Below the pieces are notes generated by a model. The model did not search any database, had not been told where the DNA came from, and worked only from the letters and a program-made list of their open reading frames with translations. This document shows, piece by piece, positions 35,032 to 44,411 of a DNA stretch of 49,469 nt. This DNA comes from Gallionella sp. GTDB lineage: Bacteria; Pseudomonadota; Gammaproteobacteria; Burkholderiales; Gallionellaceae. Position numbers and translations under genes: made by a program. How positions within the stretch are numbered: the stretch's first letter is position 1; each line of letters starts with the position of its first letter. The DNA is taken from assembly GCA_028687575.1 (NCBI GenBank), contig JAQTZW010000017.1, forward strand, positions 1 through 49,469, given 5' to 3'.

Positions 35032-37488
35032 CTATTCCTTAAATAAGTTACGGATACGTGCAGCATTGCCGATCACCAGTAGCGAACTTATCGGCATAGT
35101 AAGCGCCGCCATCAAGGGCGTGACATGTGCGGACATCGCTAGTGGAATCATGATGATATTGTAAACAAACGACAGGCCAATATTTTGTCTGATGGTTCGC
35201 AAGGTACGTCGTGACAATATAGTTGCCTGACGCACTTTATCCAGTTCATTCTGCATCAAGACAATATCAGCACTTTCAACCGAAACATCGGTACCTGAAC
35301 CAAGCGCAATGCCGACATTTGCACGAATCAGGGCTGGCGCATCATTTACCCCATCTCCGACCATCGCCACGCATTCACCCTGCTGCTGAAGTTGTTGTAT
35401 CACTCGGTCCTTATCCTGAGGCAGCACCTCGGCAATGACTTTGATACCCCCCAACTGTTTAGCCACGGCTTCCACCACAGGCCTTCGATCGCCGCTCAGC
35501 AAGGTCATCTCTATGCCAGCTTCACGCAAAGTGTTTACCAGTGCCAGCGCATCCTTGCGCAAAGTATCTGCAAGCACAATCACTGCCACATGCTCACCAG
35601 CGATTGCCATATGCACGCAGGTTCTTGCCTGCGACTCAAGTACACTCAACGGCTCCAGTAGTTCTTGTTTCAGCACAATGCTGCACTTTACCAACCAGCC
35701 TGCCGTTCCGATTACGACACTATGATTTCCAATTACTGCTGTCACACCGGCGCCTGCTGTGGCGTGAAACTCATGAACTGTGATATTTCGATATGGCAAC
35801 TTTCGATCATCTGCCCATCGCACAATGGCATTTGCCACGCCATGCTCCGAGTAACGCTCTACGCTCGCCGCGACTGGCATGACATCATCGGCATTCATTC
35901 CCTCAGTAACTAGCACTTGCTCGACCCGCATCTTCCCTTCAGTCAATGTTCCCGTCTTATCAAAGATAAAATGCGTCACATTGGATAGAGTTTCCAGCAC
36001 TTCGCCATTCTTGACCAATATGCCGTGCTTAGCCCCCAGTCCCGATGCCACAGCAATGGACATCGGTGTCGCCATGCCCAGCGCGCAAGGACAAGTAATG
36101 ATAAGCACCGATGTTGCCGCCATCAGAGCCAGCTCAAAATCAGACGACCACAAGAAGAAAGTTACCCCAGAAAAAAGCAATGTAATCAATACGAACCAAG
36201 GAACGATGCTGTCTGAAATTCGTTGGATGGGCGCTTTCGATGACTGCGCCTCTTCAACCAGGCGGATAATTTTTGCCAGTGTTGATTCCTGCGCGAGTGC
36301 GCGTACCTCTAGCATTAACATACCGCTGCCATTGAGCGTCCCAGCCGCCACAGTGTCGCCTACTTGTTTTTTGACTGGCATAGATTCGCCGCTCAACATG
36401 GATTCGTCCACCGAGCTTTGCCCTTCGCACACCAAGCCATCCATGGCAATCTTGCTACCAGGCTTGACTAGTACTCGCTCCCCGAGTTGGATAGCGCGAA
36501 CTGATACCACCTTTTCTTCTCCCTCACGAATTACAGTTGCAACACGTGGCTGCAGGTCCATCAACCTATTAGTTGCAGCTACCGCCTGATGCCGGAACAT
36601 GCCTTCCAAATACCGACCGATCAATATTACAAAGGTCAAATTTGTGACGGTGTCGAAATATATCTGAGTCATCCCGTTCAAGGTCGCATATGCTGAGTAG
36701 GCATAAGTGACGGTTAGTCCCAATGCAATCGGCAAATCCATGGTTAATCGCGCATTGCGTAAACCACCCCACGCGCCCTTGAAGAACGGAAAGCCTGAAT
36801 ACAGCAGTGTTGGCGTCGCTAGTGCAAATGCCATCCATTGGAAAAAACTGACAAATTGGCCGCGATCTGCGCCGGTATACAAAGCGATGGCAATCAGATT
36901 CAGGTTCATCATGGTGAACCCAGCGAAGAACAATCTAAACAACAGCGAGCGATTGGATTTTTTCATCGCGCCCTCAGCCGTTTCCGGATCATAGGGAACA
37001 CCGGCATAGCCGATCTCTGATAGGCGACGTATTAGTGCAGAAAGTTTTACACGGGTATCATCCCAGCGCAGATGCAGTCGCTTGCCTGCCATATTGACGT
37101 TGGCCGAAAATACTCCTGGCATACGCATCATGCTGCGCTCGATCAACCAGACGCAGGCGGCACAATGTATACCTTCAATTAGCAAATGGGCATCACGCTG
37201 GTCGCCCTCTACTCGCACGAAGTCCTGCTGAACTTCGTCCAAGTCATACATCTCGATGTCGCGCGGAGGAGTCGGGGGGGGAGCTAATAGCGTACCTTGT
37301 GGTGTACGCTGGTAATAGCCTTCAAGTCCGGCCTGATAGATTGCTTCACATACAGATTTGCACGCAAAACAGCAAAATTTGCGCGTATGACCACCTAGCT
37401 GGCTTCGAAAATCAGCATCGCTGGCTATCGGCAGGCCACAGTGAAAACAGTTTGCATCTGCTGCCGAGTTTTCATCACTGCTCGACAT
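35032..37488 (-). CDS. ccoI: P-type copper ATPase for cbb3 oxidase (CcoI/FixI)
   Basis: An 818-residue P1B-type ATPase. The N-terminus has a cysteine-rich metal domain (CFHCGLP and CCFACKSVC, residues 14-47) and an HMA domain with [15 protein letters not shown] near 115. Eight membrane segments surround the ion motif [10 protein letters not shown]; the phosphorylated Asp is in [10 protein letters not shown] and the hinge is [12 protein letters not shown]. The double metal domain and the location with ccoG, fixH and ccoS mark it as the CcoI/FixI type that loads copper for cbb3 assembly, not a detoxifying CopA. Confidence 0.97.
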   Translation of the reverse strand: MSSSDENSAADANCFHCGLPIASDADFRSQLGGHTRKFCCFACKSVCEAIYQAGLEGYYQRTPQGTLLAPPPTPPRDIEMYDLDEVQQDFVRVEGDQRDAHLLIEGIHCAACVWLIERSMMRMPGVFSANVNMAGKRLHLRWDDTRVKLSALIRRLSEIGYAGVPYDPETAEGAMKKSNRSLLFRLFFAGFTMMNLNLIAIALYTGADRGQFVSFFQWMAFALATPTLLYSGFPFFKGAWGGLRNARLTMDLPIALGLTVTYAYSAYATLNGMTQIYFDTVTNLTFVILIGRYLEGMFRHQAVAATNRLMDLQPRVATVIREGEEKVVSVRAIQLGERVLVKPGSKIAMDGLVCEGQSSVDESMLSGESMPVKKQVGDTVAAGTLNGSGMLMLEVRALAQESTLAKIIRLVEEAQSSKAPIQRISDSIVPWFVLITLLFSGVTFFLWSSDFELALMAATSVLIITCPCALGMATPMSIAVASGLGAKHGILVKNGEVLETLSNVTHFIFDKTGTLTEGKMRVEQVLVTEGMNADDVMPVAASVERYSEHGVANAIVRWADDRKLPYRNITVHEFHATAGAGVTAVIGNHSVVIGTAGWLVKCSIVLKQELLEPLSVLESQARTCVHMAIAGEHVAVIVLADTLRKDALALVNTLREAGIEMTLLSGDRRPVVEAVAKQLGGIKVIAEVLPQDKDRVIQQLQQQGECVAMVGDGVNDAPALIRANVGIALGSGTDVSVESADIVLMQNELDKVRQATILSRRTLRTIRQNIGLSFVYNIIMIPLAMSAHVTPLMAALTMPISSLLVIGNAARIRNLFKE

Positions 37489-37505
37489 TCAGACGACCAT
37501 TTCGG

Positions 37506-38060
37506 TTATTTCGGTATGGCAACAAAGACCTTCTGTTCCGTATCAAAATCTCTGCCATCCTTGCTCGCCTTGATGATCAGATCCCAATTTCCAGCGCGTG
37601 GGAAAGTCATACTAGCGACATATTCACCTGCATCAGTGGCTTGAAATTTGGTATTAAAATCGAACTTTGGGTCTCCCGGCCATTGTGCAACTATCTCGAC
37701 TTGCGCACCTTCGATAGCCACACCAGATGAATTTTTCAACTCGAATTTCATTTCTGCCGGGTTTGCCAACAGAATAAAGCGTGCCGCATCAGGAGTTGCC
37801 AGCGGATCATTCTCAAGGCGCTGAGGAGAGTGAAGTTTTGTCTGCCAACCCAAAGTAGTACGCTCAGCCTGTTCCTGCAGCCATTTCGCATCATATTTGT
37901 TGTGAGATTTAACGCTGTAGTTCTCATCCAGAATTCGGGTTGGATGTTGCGTCACATTCCAAAAAAACTTTGCGTTTATCAACACACCAGAAAGGATGAC
38001 GGCAAGTAAGCCAAATACCCACGGATTACGCCAGCCTTGTTTATTTTTCTGTGAAAGCAC
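37506..38060 (-). CDS. fixH: FixH/CcoH-type cbb3 assembly protein
   Basis: A 184-residue protein with one N-terminal membrane segment (WVFGLLAVILSGVLINAKFF) and an extracytoplasmic immunoglobulin-like domain (MKFELKNSSGVAIEGAQVEI, and MTFPRAGNWDLIIKASKDG) characteristic of FixH. The family stabilises early cbb3 subcomplexes. It lies between ccoG and ccoI on the same strand, the standard position. Confidence 0.9.
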   Translation of the reverse strand: MLSQKNKQGWRNPWVFGLLAVILSGVLINAKFFWNVTQHPTRILDENYSVKSHNKYDAKWLQEQAERTTLGWQTKLHSPQRLENDPLATPDAARFILLANPAEMKFELKNSSGVAIEGAQVEIVAQWPGDPKFDFNTKFQATDAGEYVASMTFPRAGNWDLIIKASKDGRDFDTEQKVFVAIPK

Positions 38061-38095
38061 TCTCTATCTCCTAACTGTCTACCTGATGAGCCAGA

Positions 38096-39535
38096 CTAAT
38101 TTTTCGGCGCGTTGAAAACAGTCTGATATTCTGCTTTCATCTTCTCATCTTCGGTATTCACCACGATAAACCGTAGGGGAGTAACCTCCTGCTTGACATT
38201 CATACCTGGTGCTTTGACAAACACGCTAAAACCTGAAGCTTTACCATGATGAACAAGTTGCTGGCGTTCAGCATCAACCACGATTTGACCGGCCACGCCG
38301 CCCTCGGCAAGTATCCTGACGTGTATATCCTTGTCTGTCTTGTTCAACACCTTGAAGTTGTACTTATTTTGTATCGAACCATCGCTCATACGCACAAACA
38401 GGGGCTGCCTTTCCGGCTCAACCCTTAGGGTCATACTGCCGAGATGGCTCAAACCATAAACAATTCCTGCAAATGCCAGCAGTATGATGAATACATAAAC
38501 CAGAGTGCGTGGATGTTGATGTAATTTTTTGACTGGTTTGCCGTTCATTTCATCGAGCGAGGCATAGCGGATCAGGCCACGCGGACGACCTATCTTATCC
38601 ATCACGGAATCGCACGCATCAAGACACAGACCGCATGTGATGCAGCCGAGTTGTTGTCCATCACGAATATCTACGCCAGTCGGACATACCTGCACACACT
38701 GGAAACAATCGATGCAATCACCCAATTTAGCATCATCTGCAGCCGGAGTCCCCCTCCGCAAACGACCTCTTGGCTCGCCGCGACCATCATCATAGGTTGG
38801 GAAAATCGTTTGCGAATCGGCCATCACGCCCTGAATACGAGCATAGGGGCACAGCCATAAGCAGGTCTGCTCTCGCAAAAAGCCCGCCAGGAAATAAGTG
38901 CCAAGTGTAAAGGCCACTAAGGTAGCCCATTCCATCATGGATAGATCAAAACGTAATAAATTATGCCAGTAGACAAAGGCATCTTCGAACCAAATGGTGA
39001 AACTTATCCCGGTAAATACTGAGATTGCGAACCAGATGATATGTTTAATGGCTTTCTTACGAAACTTATCGGCAGTTAATGGTGCTGAATCGAGTTTATG
39101 CCGCGCGTTTGCATTGCCTTCGATCTTTTCTTCTATCCAAGTAAATAGATCGACCCATGAGGTTTGGAAGCAGAAGAAGCCACAAAACACACGTGATGCC
39201 ACCGAAGTGACTGCAAACAATGTCATTGCAAGTAACAGTAGCAACAGGGATACCATCCAAATATCCTGCGGCAGGATGGTCAAACCGAATATATGGAACT
39301 GGCGATTGTTGACATCAAGCAGCAATGCCTGCTTGCCATCCCAGCGCAGATATGCGCCAAAGAAGAAAATCAGCCAAAAGGATTCAGTAATATATTTCAG
39401 GGTACGAAAGCGCCCAGGCATGCGTTTGGCATGAATGGTTTTCTCCCCTAGATTCGTTGCCCATTCGCCGTGCTCGTTATACAAGCCTGTTACTGTTCCG
39501 ACTTCCTGTTTGCCTTTTTGTTGTTGCTCACTCAT
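38096..39535 (-). CDS. ccoG: cbb3 oxidase accessory Fe-S protein CcoG
   Basis: 479 residues from MSEQQQKGKQEVG, with GGGAG just upstream; an ATG at 39547 is rejected as it precedes this site. Polytopic membrane protein with two 4Fe-4S ferredoxin-type clusters (CIDCFQCVQVCPTGVDIR and CITCGLCLDACD) and a C-terminal immunoglobulin-like domain (RVEPERQPLFVRMSDGSIQN). CcoG is reported to act as a copper reductase during cbb3 maturation. A perfect 15-bp palindrome sits in its leader. It is the first gene after the cco structural operon terminator and may have its own promoter. Confidence 0.95.
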   Translation of the reverse strand: MSEQQQKGKQEVGTVTGLYNEHGEWATNLGEKTIHAKRMPGRFRTLKYITESFWLIFFFGAYLRWDGKQALLLDVNNRQFHIFGLTILPQDIWMVSLLLLLLAMTLFAVTSVASRVFCGFFCFQTSWVDLFTWIEEKIEGNANARHKLDSAPLTADKFRKKAIKHIIWFAISVFTGISFTIWFEDAFVYWHNLLRFDLSMMEWATLVAFTLGTYFLAGFLREQTCLWLCPYARIQGVMADSQTIFPTYDDGRGEPRGRLRRGTPAADDAKLGDCIDCFQCVQVCPTGVDIRDGQQLGCITCGLCLDACDSVMDKIGRPRGLIRYASLDEMNGKPVKKLHQHPRTLVYVFIILLAFAGIVYGLSHLGSMTLRVEPERQPLFVRMSDGSIQNKYNFKVLNKTDKDIHVRILAEGGVAGQIVVDAERQQLVHHGKASGFSVFVKAPGMNVKQEVTPLRFIVVNTEDEKMKAEYQTVFNAPKN

Positions 39536-39551
39536 CGCAGCTCCCATGGGC

Positions 39552-39566
39552 GTTCAATTATTGAAC
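39552..39566. repeat. 15-bp perfect palindrome in the ccoG leader
   Basis: GTTCAATTATTGAAC, seven paired bases around a single centre, ends 17 bases before the ccoG start. It could be an operator. It is not an FNR box (no TTGAT-N4-ATCAA). Confidence 0.6.
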
Positions 39567-39660
39567 ATAATTCTAAAGAAGACGCCGTATAAACTCTGCC
39601 TCACGACAAAACCCGCACAGCGTATCCTTAATGTTTACAAGGTTTTAATTCATTAAATAA

Positions 39661-39688
39661 AAAAGGAGGAGGCTCACCTCCTCCTTTT
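39661..39688 (-). terminator. Terminator of the ccoNOQP operon
   Basis: AAAAGGAGGAGG/CCTCCTCCTTTT with loop CTCA, a 12-bp perfect stem followed on the minus strand by a T-rich tract. It lies 15 bases after the small ORF that follows ccoP. Confidence 0.88.
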
Positions 39689-39702
39689 GATGCACGCCCG
39701 AC

Positions 39703-39825
39703 TTATTTATCGCCAGACTTTTTGGTGGTTGCGTTGTAGAACAACCAAGCCAACGCAGCAATTACTGCAGCGAATGCACCCGCTGTACCAATCATCAAAG
39801 CCCAAAACACATAGTCATGTGACAT
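39703..39825 (-). CDS. 40-residue single-span membrane protein at the end of the cco operon
   Basis: This short gene starts at an ATG at 39825 behind AAAGGAG at ideal spacing and ends in TAA at 39703. The product begins MSHDYVFWALMIGTAGAFAA, continues with one hydrophobic helix through AALAWLFY, and has a basic tail NATTKKSGDK. It lies 53 bases after the ccoP stop and directly before the operon terminator, so it belongs to the ccoNOQP transcript. It is not the normal CcoQ, which is present upstream. Size and topology recall the small CcoM-type subunit reported for Pseudomonas stutzeri cbb3 oxidase, but I cannot show homology. An extra structural subunit or assembly peptide is the best guess. 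Confidence 0.8.
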   Translation of the reverse strand: MSHDYVFWALMIGTAGAFAAVIAALAWLFYNATTKKSGDK

Positions 39826-39878
39826 ATTGATTTCTCCTTTTAAACTGCACGGCTTACGCCGTGCAGACATATGGTCAA

Positions 39879-40856
39879 TTACTGAGCTGCTGGTTCAGAA
39901 GCTGCTGAAGCTGCTGCATCAGCTGCCACAGGTGCCGCCTCAGGAGCCGCAGAAGGCTGACCGCCACCAAACTTGTAAACGTAAACAGCCAACTTCTTCA
40001 TTTCAACTGCAGACAATTTACCTGCTTCAGTGAAGTTTGGCATGATTGCGATACGTGCATTTGGATTGCCGGAGTTCACGCCATATTTGATGGTCTGCTT
40101 GATACCTTCAACTGAACCGTCAAAACGCCAGATCTTGTCTGTCAGGTTTGCAGAACCCATAGCATGCATACCCTTGCCATCTTCGCCGTGACATGCAGTA
40201 CAACCACTAGCTGCGAACAGCGGAGTAGATGTCGGCTCACCTTTAGCAACGGCATTTGCCAGCGTATCAATATCAGCATCCGAAACCATACCTTCATGCG
40301 CGACCATCATGCCTTGACGGCCACCGCTGATGGTTTCGTAGATGGTATCGATATCACCGCCGTACAGCCAGTCGTCATCATTCAGGATTGGTGCCATGTA
40401 GCCTTGTTCGCGCTGTGCGAACTTGGAACCTTCCTGCTTGGTGCCGATACCGTTTTGACCGTGACATGCTGCACAGTTGTCGCTGAACAACACTTTACCG
40501 GAACGCGCCACATACTCGGACAGATTTGCATCTGCCAAAATTTGTGCCGGCGTCATTGCTTTCAGCTTGTCTTCATAAGGCTGACGTACATCGTCAAGCG
40601 CCTTTTGATCTGCAGCCAGTTCCTTGATGGCAGTCCACTGACCTGAACCTGGCAAACCCAGACCATGCCAGTAACTACCATTGATTGCGACGGGAATGGA
40701 TGGATACATTGCAAAATATACCACTACCCAAATCGCACTGGCTGTCAGACCAAGCATCCACCACTTTGGCGGCTGATTGACGAAGTCACCCAGATCATCA
40801 TCCCATACATGCCCCGTGGTCGGCACGCCACCAGCGGAGTTGTGATTTTCACTCAT
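39879..40856 (-). CDS. ccoP: cbb3 cytochrome oxidase dihaem subunit CcoP
   Basis: A 325-residue membrane-anchored cytochrome c. The N-terminus has the family motif HVWDDDLGDFVNQPPKWW and a membrane segment at about 33-51. Two haem c sites are CAACH (128-132) and CTACH (219-223), with likely methionine ligands downstream (as in IMPNFTEAGKLS). The Ala/Pro-rich tail after residue 295 is probably disordered. CcoP takes electrons from soluble cytochrome c or the bc1 complex. The start overlaps the ccoQ stop (ATGA). Confidence 0.97.
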   Translation of the reverse strand: MSENHNSAGGVPTTGHVWDDDLGDFVNQPPKWWMLGLTASAIWVVVYFAMYPSIPVAINGSYWHGLGLPGSGQWTAIKELAADQKALDDVRQPYEDKLKAMTPAQILADANLSEYVARSGKVLFSDNCAACHGQNGIGTKQEGSKFAQREQGYMAPILNDDDWLYGGDIDTIYETISGGRQGMMVAHEGMVSDADIDTLANAVAKGEPTSTPLFAASGCTACHGEDGKGMHAMGSANLTDKIWRFDGSVEGIKQTIKYGVNSGNPNARIAIMPNFTEAGKLSAVEMKKLAVYVYKFGGGQPSAAPEAAPVAADAAASAASEPAAQ

Positions 40857-41065
40857 TTTTTATCTCCCGATTTGTTGTACTCGCTTTCGTCTCGCAGAGC
40901 CATGTCGCTCTGCGATTCGAATGCATCCTTGTTTTTTGGATTGAATACCATCACATAGACCACCACCATCGCAACAAAGGCGGCAACAGTAAAAAACACT
41001 CCTTGCCAATCATTGCCACTCATGGCTGCCCAGTCAGTGTGAAAGTATTCCATCAGTTTAGTCAC
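40853..41065 (-). CDS. ccoQ: cbb3 oxidase small subunit CcoQ
   Basis: 70 residues from a GTG at 41065 that overlaps the end of ccoO; an ATG four codons in is the alternative. A single membrane helix ([20 protein letters not shown]) is followed by a polar charged tail, the layout of CcoQ/FixQ. CcoQ stabilises CcoP in the complex. Overlap with both neighbours implies tight translational coupling. Confidence 0.92.
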   Translation of the reverse strand: MTKLMEYFHTDWAAMSGNDWQGVFFTVAAFVAMVVVYVMVFNPKNKDAFESQSDMALRDESEYNKSGDKK

Positions 41066-41855
41066 GGTAGTTCACACCTTCTTCGAACTTAACCTGATTA
41101 CCCAAGGATTGCAGGAAAGCGATAACCGCATCCATTTCCGTTTTACCTTCCACCTGTGCTGCAGCGCCGGCAATGTATTCAGGCGTGTAGATGTTGGCTG
41201 GAACTGGATTGAATGGCATCTTGGTCATGACTTCCATAGTCTTGGTCAACTTAACCGTGTCGATCGGATTTTTGTCCAAGAAGAAGAAGTTAGGCATGAC
41301 AGACTCAGGCACCACGTCACGCGGATACTTGAGATGCTTACGATGCCATTCGTCGGAGTACTTACCCGCCAAACGAGCCAGATCAGGGCCTGTACGCTTG
41401 GAACCCCACTGGTATGTATGGTCATACATAGACTCTTCAGCGATGGAGTAGTGACCATAACGATCCTTCTCATCACGGAACGGGCGAATCATCTGTGAGT
41501 GGCACAAGAAACAGCCTTCACGGATGTAAACATAGCGACCAGCCAACTCCAAGGGCTTGTAAGGACGCACGCCATCACCCGGAACCCAATCTTCCAGCGT
41601 TTTATGAACGGAAGTAGCAGGATTCCAGACAATTTTGTCCATCGGAATCGCATTGCCTTGCAAGTCTTTGTGCGAAGTATTGTTGAATGAACCATCCGCA
41701 CTCGCCAAACCTGTGTTTGGTAAGTAGAACAATGGAACGATTTCAACGATACCGCCGACTGCCACAGCAATCGCTGTCAGAACAAACATCAAGAGCGTTT
41801 TTTGCTCAATCTTGTCCTGAAACTTAGTTGAATAAATATGATCGTGATCAGACAT
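41058..41855 (-). CDS. ccoO: cbb3 cytochrome oxidase monohaem subunit CcoO
   Basis: A 265-residue cytochrome c with an N-terminal anchor (about 22-45, [20 protein letters not shown]). The single haem c site is CFLCH at 115-119 in the conserved [34 protein letters not shown] and [13 protein letters not shown] follow. CcoO passes electrons from CcoP to CcoN. Strong GGGGAGAG ribosome site. Confidence 0.98.
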   Translation of the reverse strand: MSDHDHIYSTKFQDKIEQKTLLMFVLTAIAVAVGGIVEIVPLFYLPNTGLASADGSFNNTSHKDLQGNAIPMDKIVWNPATSVHKTLEDWVPGDGVRPYKPLELAGRYVYIREGCFLCHSQMIRPFRDEKDRYGHYSIAEESMYDHTYQWGSKRTGPDLARLAGKYSDEWHRKHLKYPRDVVPESVMPNFFFLDKNPIDTVKLTKTMEVMTKMPFNPVPANIYTPEYIAGAAAQVEGKTEMDAVIAFLQSLGNQVKFEEGVNYRD

Positions 41856-41868
41856 GTTTTCTCTCCCC

Positions 41869-43299
41869 TTATGCTTTAGCTGCTACAGCGTTTACGCCGC
41901 TTGCAGCGTTCGCTTGACGAACAGTCATCACCACGTTGAACAGCATAATCCACGTGCCCAGATTGAAGATTGCACCGCCAACTGCGCGCATCACATAGTA
42001 TGGATGCATAGCGGAAACAGACTCAACAAAGGTGTAGGTCAGTGTGCCGAACTCGTCATAATCACGCCACATCAGACCCTGCATGATACCGGACACCCAC
42101 ATCGCAACGATGTAAGTAACAGCACCAATCAAGGCAACCCAGAAGTGAATGTTCACCAGCTTGTCAGAGTACATCTCTGTATTCCACAGCTTTTTGGTCA
42201 TGTGGTAGATCGCACCGAAGGAGATCATGGACATCCAGCCCAGAGCACCTGCATGTACGTGACCAACAGTCCAGTCGGTGTAGTGAGACAATGCGTTTAC
42301 AGATTTGATAGCCATAACCGGGCCGTCAAATGTAGACATCGCATAGAACGCCATCGCAGTCACCAGGAAGCGCAGGATGTAGTCAGTACGCAGCTTGTCC
42401 CATGCACCGGACAAAGTCATCATACCGTTCATCGCACCACCCCATGAAGGAATGATCATCGCCAGAGAGATCGCAGCACCCAGAGAGCCAGTCCAATCAG
42501 GCAGCGCTGTGTATTGCAGATGGTGAGCACCCAGCCATACGTAACCGAATGTCAGTGTCCAGAAGTGCAGAACAGACAAACGATACGAGAACACTGGACG
42601 ACCGGATTGCTTAGGGATGAAGTAGTACATGATGCCCAGGAAGCCACCAGTCAGGTAGAAACCCACCGCATTATGACCCCACCACCACTGAATCATCGCA
42701 TCTTGCACGCCAGTGTAGATTGAGTAGGAAGTCGCCCAATCAACTGGAATTGCCATGCTGTTTACCACATGCAGGTAAGTAATCATGACGATCATACCCA
42801 TGGTAAACCAGTTCGACACATAGATATGCGAAGTCTTGCGGATACCGATGGTCATGATGTAATTCAGACCGTAGGACAACCACACCACCGCAATCATGAT
42901 ATCCACCCACCATGGCAATTCTGCGTATTCCTTACCTTGAGACAAGCCCAATGGCAAAGTAATCACAGCCAGCACGATGATCAGATTCCAACCCCAGAAA
43001 GTGAACCATGCCATGGTATTGCTCCACAGCTTAGTCGCACCCGTGCGCTGAACGATGTAAAAACCTGTCGCCATCAACACACAACCACCAAACGCAAAAA
43101 TCACTGCATTGGTATGCAGTGGACGCAGACGCCCAAAAGTGATTTCAGGAATGTCAAAGTTCAAAAACGGGAACGCCAATTCCGATGCTACATACACACC
43201 GACCAGCGTCCCTACTACTGCATAGACAGCAGCCATGATGGTAAACCACCTGACAACGTCCATATCGTACTTTACTGGTGTCGCATTAGTTGCTTCCAC
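41869..43299 (-). CDS. ccoN: cbb3 cytochrome oxidase catalytic subunit CcoN
   Basis: A 476-residue haem-copper oxidase subunit I with 12 membrane helices. It starts at a GTG (43299) behind GGGAGGAGA. Histidine ligands are seen in [17 protein letters not shown] (low-spin haem b), in [15 protein letters not shown] and [15 protein letters not shown] (Cu-B), and in [14 protein letters not shown] (haems). The Tyr that cross-links in the cbb3 type is expected near [11 protein letters not shown]. High affinity for oxygen is a family property. First gene of ccoNOQP; no clear FNR box was found in its upstream region. Confidence 0.98.
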   Translation of the reverse strand: MEATNATPVKYDMDVVRWFTIMAAVYAVVGTLVGVYVASELAFPFLNFDIPEITFGRLRPLHTNAVIFAFGGCVLMATGFYIVQRTGATKLWSNTMAWFTFWGWNLIIVLAVITLPLGLSQGKEYAELPWWVDIMIAVVWLSYGLNYIMTIGIRKTSHIYVSNWFTMGMIVMITYLHVVNSMAIPVDWATSYSIYTGVQDAMIQWWWGHNAVGFYLTGGFLGIMYYFIPKQSGRPVFSYRLSVLHFWTLTFGYVWLGAHHLQYTALPDWTGSLGAAISLAMIIPSWGGAMNGMMTLSGAWDKLRTDYILRFLVTAMAFYAMSTFDGPVMAIKSVNALSHYTDWTVGHVHAGALGWMSMISFGAIYHMTKKLWNTEMYSDKLVNIHFWVALIGAVTYIVAMWVSGIMQGLMWRDYDEFGTLTYTFVESVSAMHPYYVMRAVGGAIFNLGTWIMLFNVVMTVRQANAASGVNAVAAKA

Positions 43300-43955
43300 A
43301 GTATCTCCTCCCGAGAGCTAAATTAAAATCGATACCCCGTTTACCCGAAAATTACCAAGAAACGACGCACCACTCCTTACAGCTTGTAAAAGCTGCGCAA
43401 TAATGTCACACCCATCAGGGGCAAGTAAAGAAAAAAATCTGCTTGCTTACCGCATAACCACCGTATTTACTCAGGCTTTGCACTGCAATTTTCCTCACCA
43501 CATTCACTCAAGTAATCACGTCATGACAGCCGAATACACGCTACCCGATGACACACAACCACTACTGGCACTGCCAACCTTACCGATTCACTCCACCGAC
43601 AATCACCCGAGAGGACAAACTGCTGCACCACAATTCCGGCAGCTTTAGCCGCCTTGATGGCATATTCCATGCCGATGAAAAATCAGCAAAAAATATTTAA
43701 TTTTTTTAAATCATGAAGTGATTATCAGTCGCATTGACCTGTCAGGCACATTGACATCACCAACACGCTGATTAATATTCAAGTCCGCCAGCAGCTTGTT
43801 GCAGATAGCTATTTATTCGGCCGAGCACAAACCTGCGAGAGCTGAATGAGAAAACTATGGATATTAAGCAGGACAACCAGATACTGATGCACGACATTCC
43901 CGCCGATGCAGGTGAGACATCGTTACGATTGTCCATCCATTTGAGTGAAATTAGA
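43300..43955. other. Gene-free stretch between ccoN and rnpB
   Basis: About 655 bases holding the ccoN promoter. A small inverted repeat (CAGCTT at 43380-43385, AAGCTG at 43390-43395) lies about 80 bases before ccoN. A plus-strand frame of 81 codons from 43403 has no ribosome site and no family likeness. An AT-rich block at about 43680-43710 breaks the composition. No TTGAT-N4-ATCAA was found by eye. Confidence 0.6.
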
Positions 43956-44376
43956 AGGTGAAGCTGGTCGGTAAGCCGGGTTCTGTCGTGGACAGTCATT
44001 CCTCTAGGCGTTTCGTTACCTGACGCTCAAGCAACCTACCCGCCGGCGACGCGAGCAACGTCATGGCCGGCCTATTTGGTCTTGCTCCGGATGGGGTTTA
44101 CCGTGCCGCCACCGTTACCGGCAGCGCGGTGGGCTCTTACTCCACCGGTTCGCCCTTACCTGATCCCTTCTCAATCGTCGCAGCGGCTTTCGCCACTACT
44201 TTTCTTGAGAAGACTTTGCCATTCTTGCGAACGGCAAAGTCGGGCCATCGGCGGTATGTTTTCTGTGGCACTTTCCATCGCCTCACGGCGTCCGGCCATT
44301 AACCGGCATCCTGCTCTCTGGAGCCCGGACTTTCCTCCCCGCACCCAAGGTACGCGGCGACTGTCTGACCAGCTTC
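43956..44376 (-). ncRNA. rnpB: RNase P RNA, bacterial type A
   Basis: About 421 bases. The RNA starts GAAGCTGGTCAGACAGTCGCC and ends near CCCGGCTTACCGACCAGCTTCACCT (given here only by its halves CCCGGCTTACCG and ACCAGCTTCACC), the paired ends that form helix P1/P2. Internal universal parts include GAGGAAAGTCCGGGCTCC near the 5' end and the conserved AGGGTGAAAAGG-like and AGAGTAAGAGCCCACCG stretches. It is the catalytic subunit that trims tRNA 5' leaders. A TAAACT box seven bases upstream (44384-44389) is a likely -10. It has no open reading frame of its own; ORFs drawn across it are artefacts. Confidence 0.95.
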
Positions 44377-44411
44377 GGCGCGGAGTTTACACCATGAAGT
44401 CGGATGGAAAG

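Noticed and set aside
43403..43648. 81-codon plus-strand frame upstream of ccoN
   Set aside because: No ribosome site, no hydrophobic or domain pattern, and composition like non-coding DNA.
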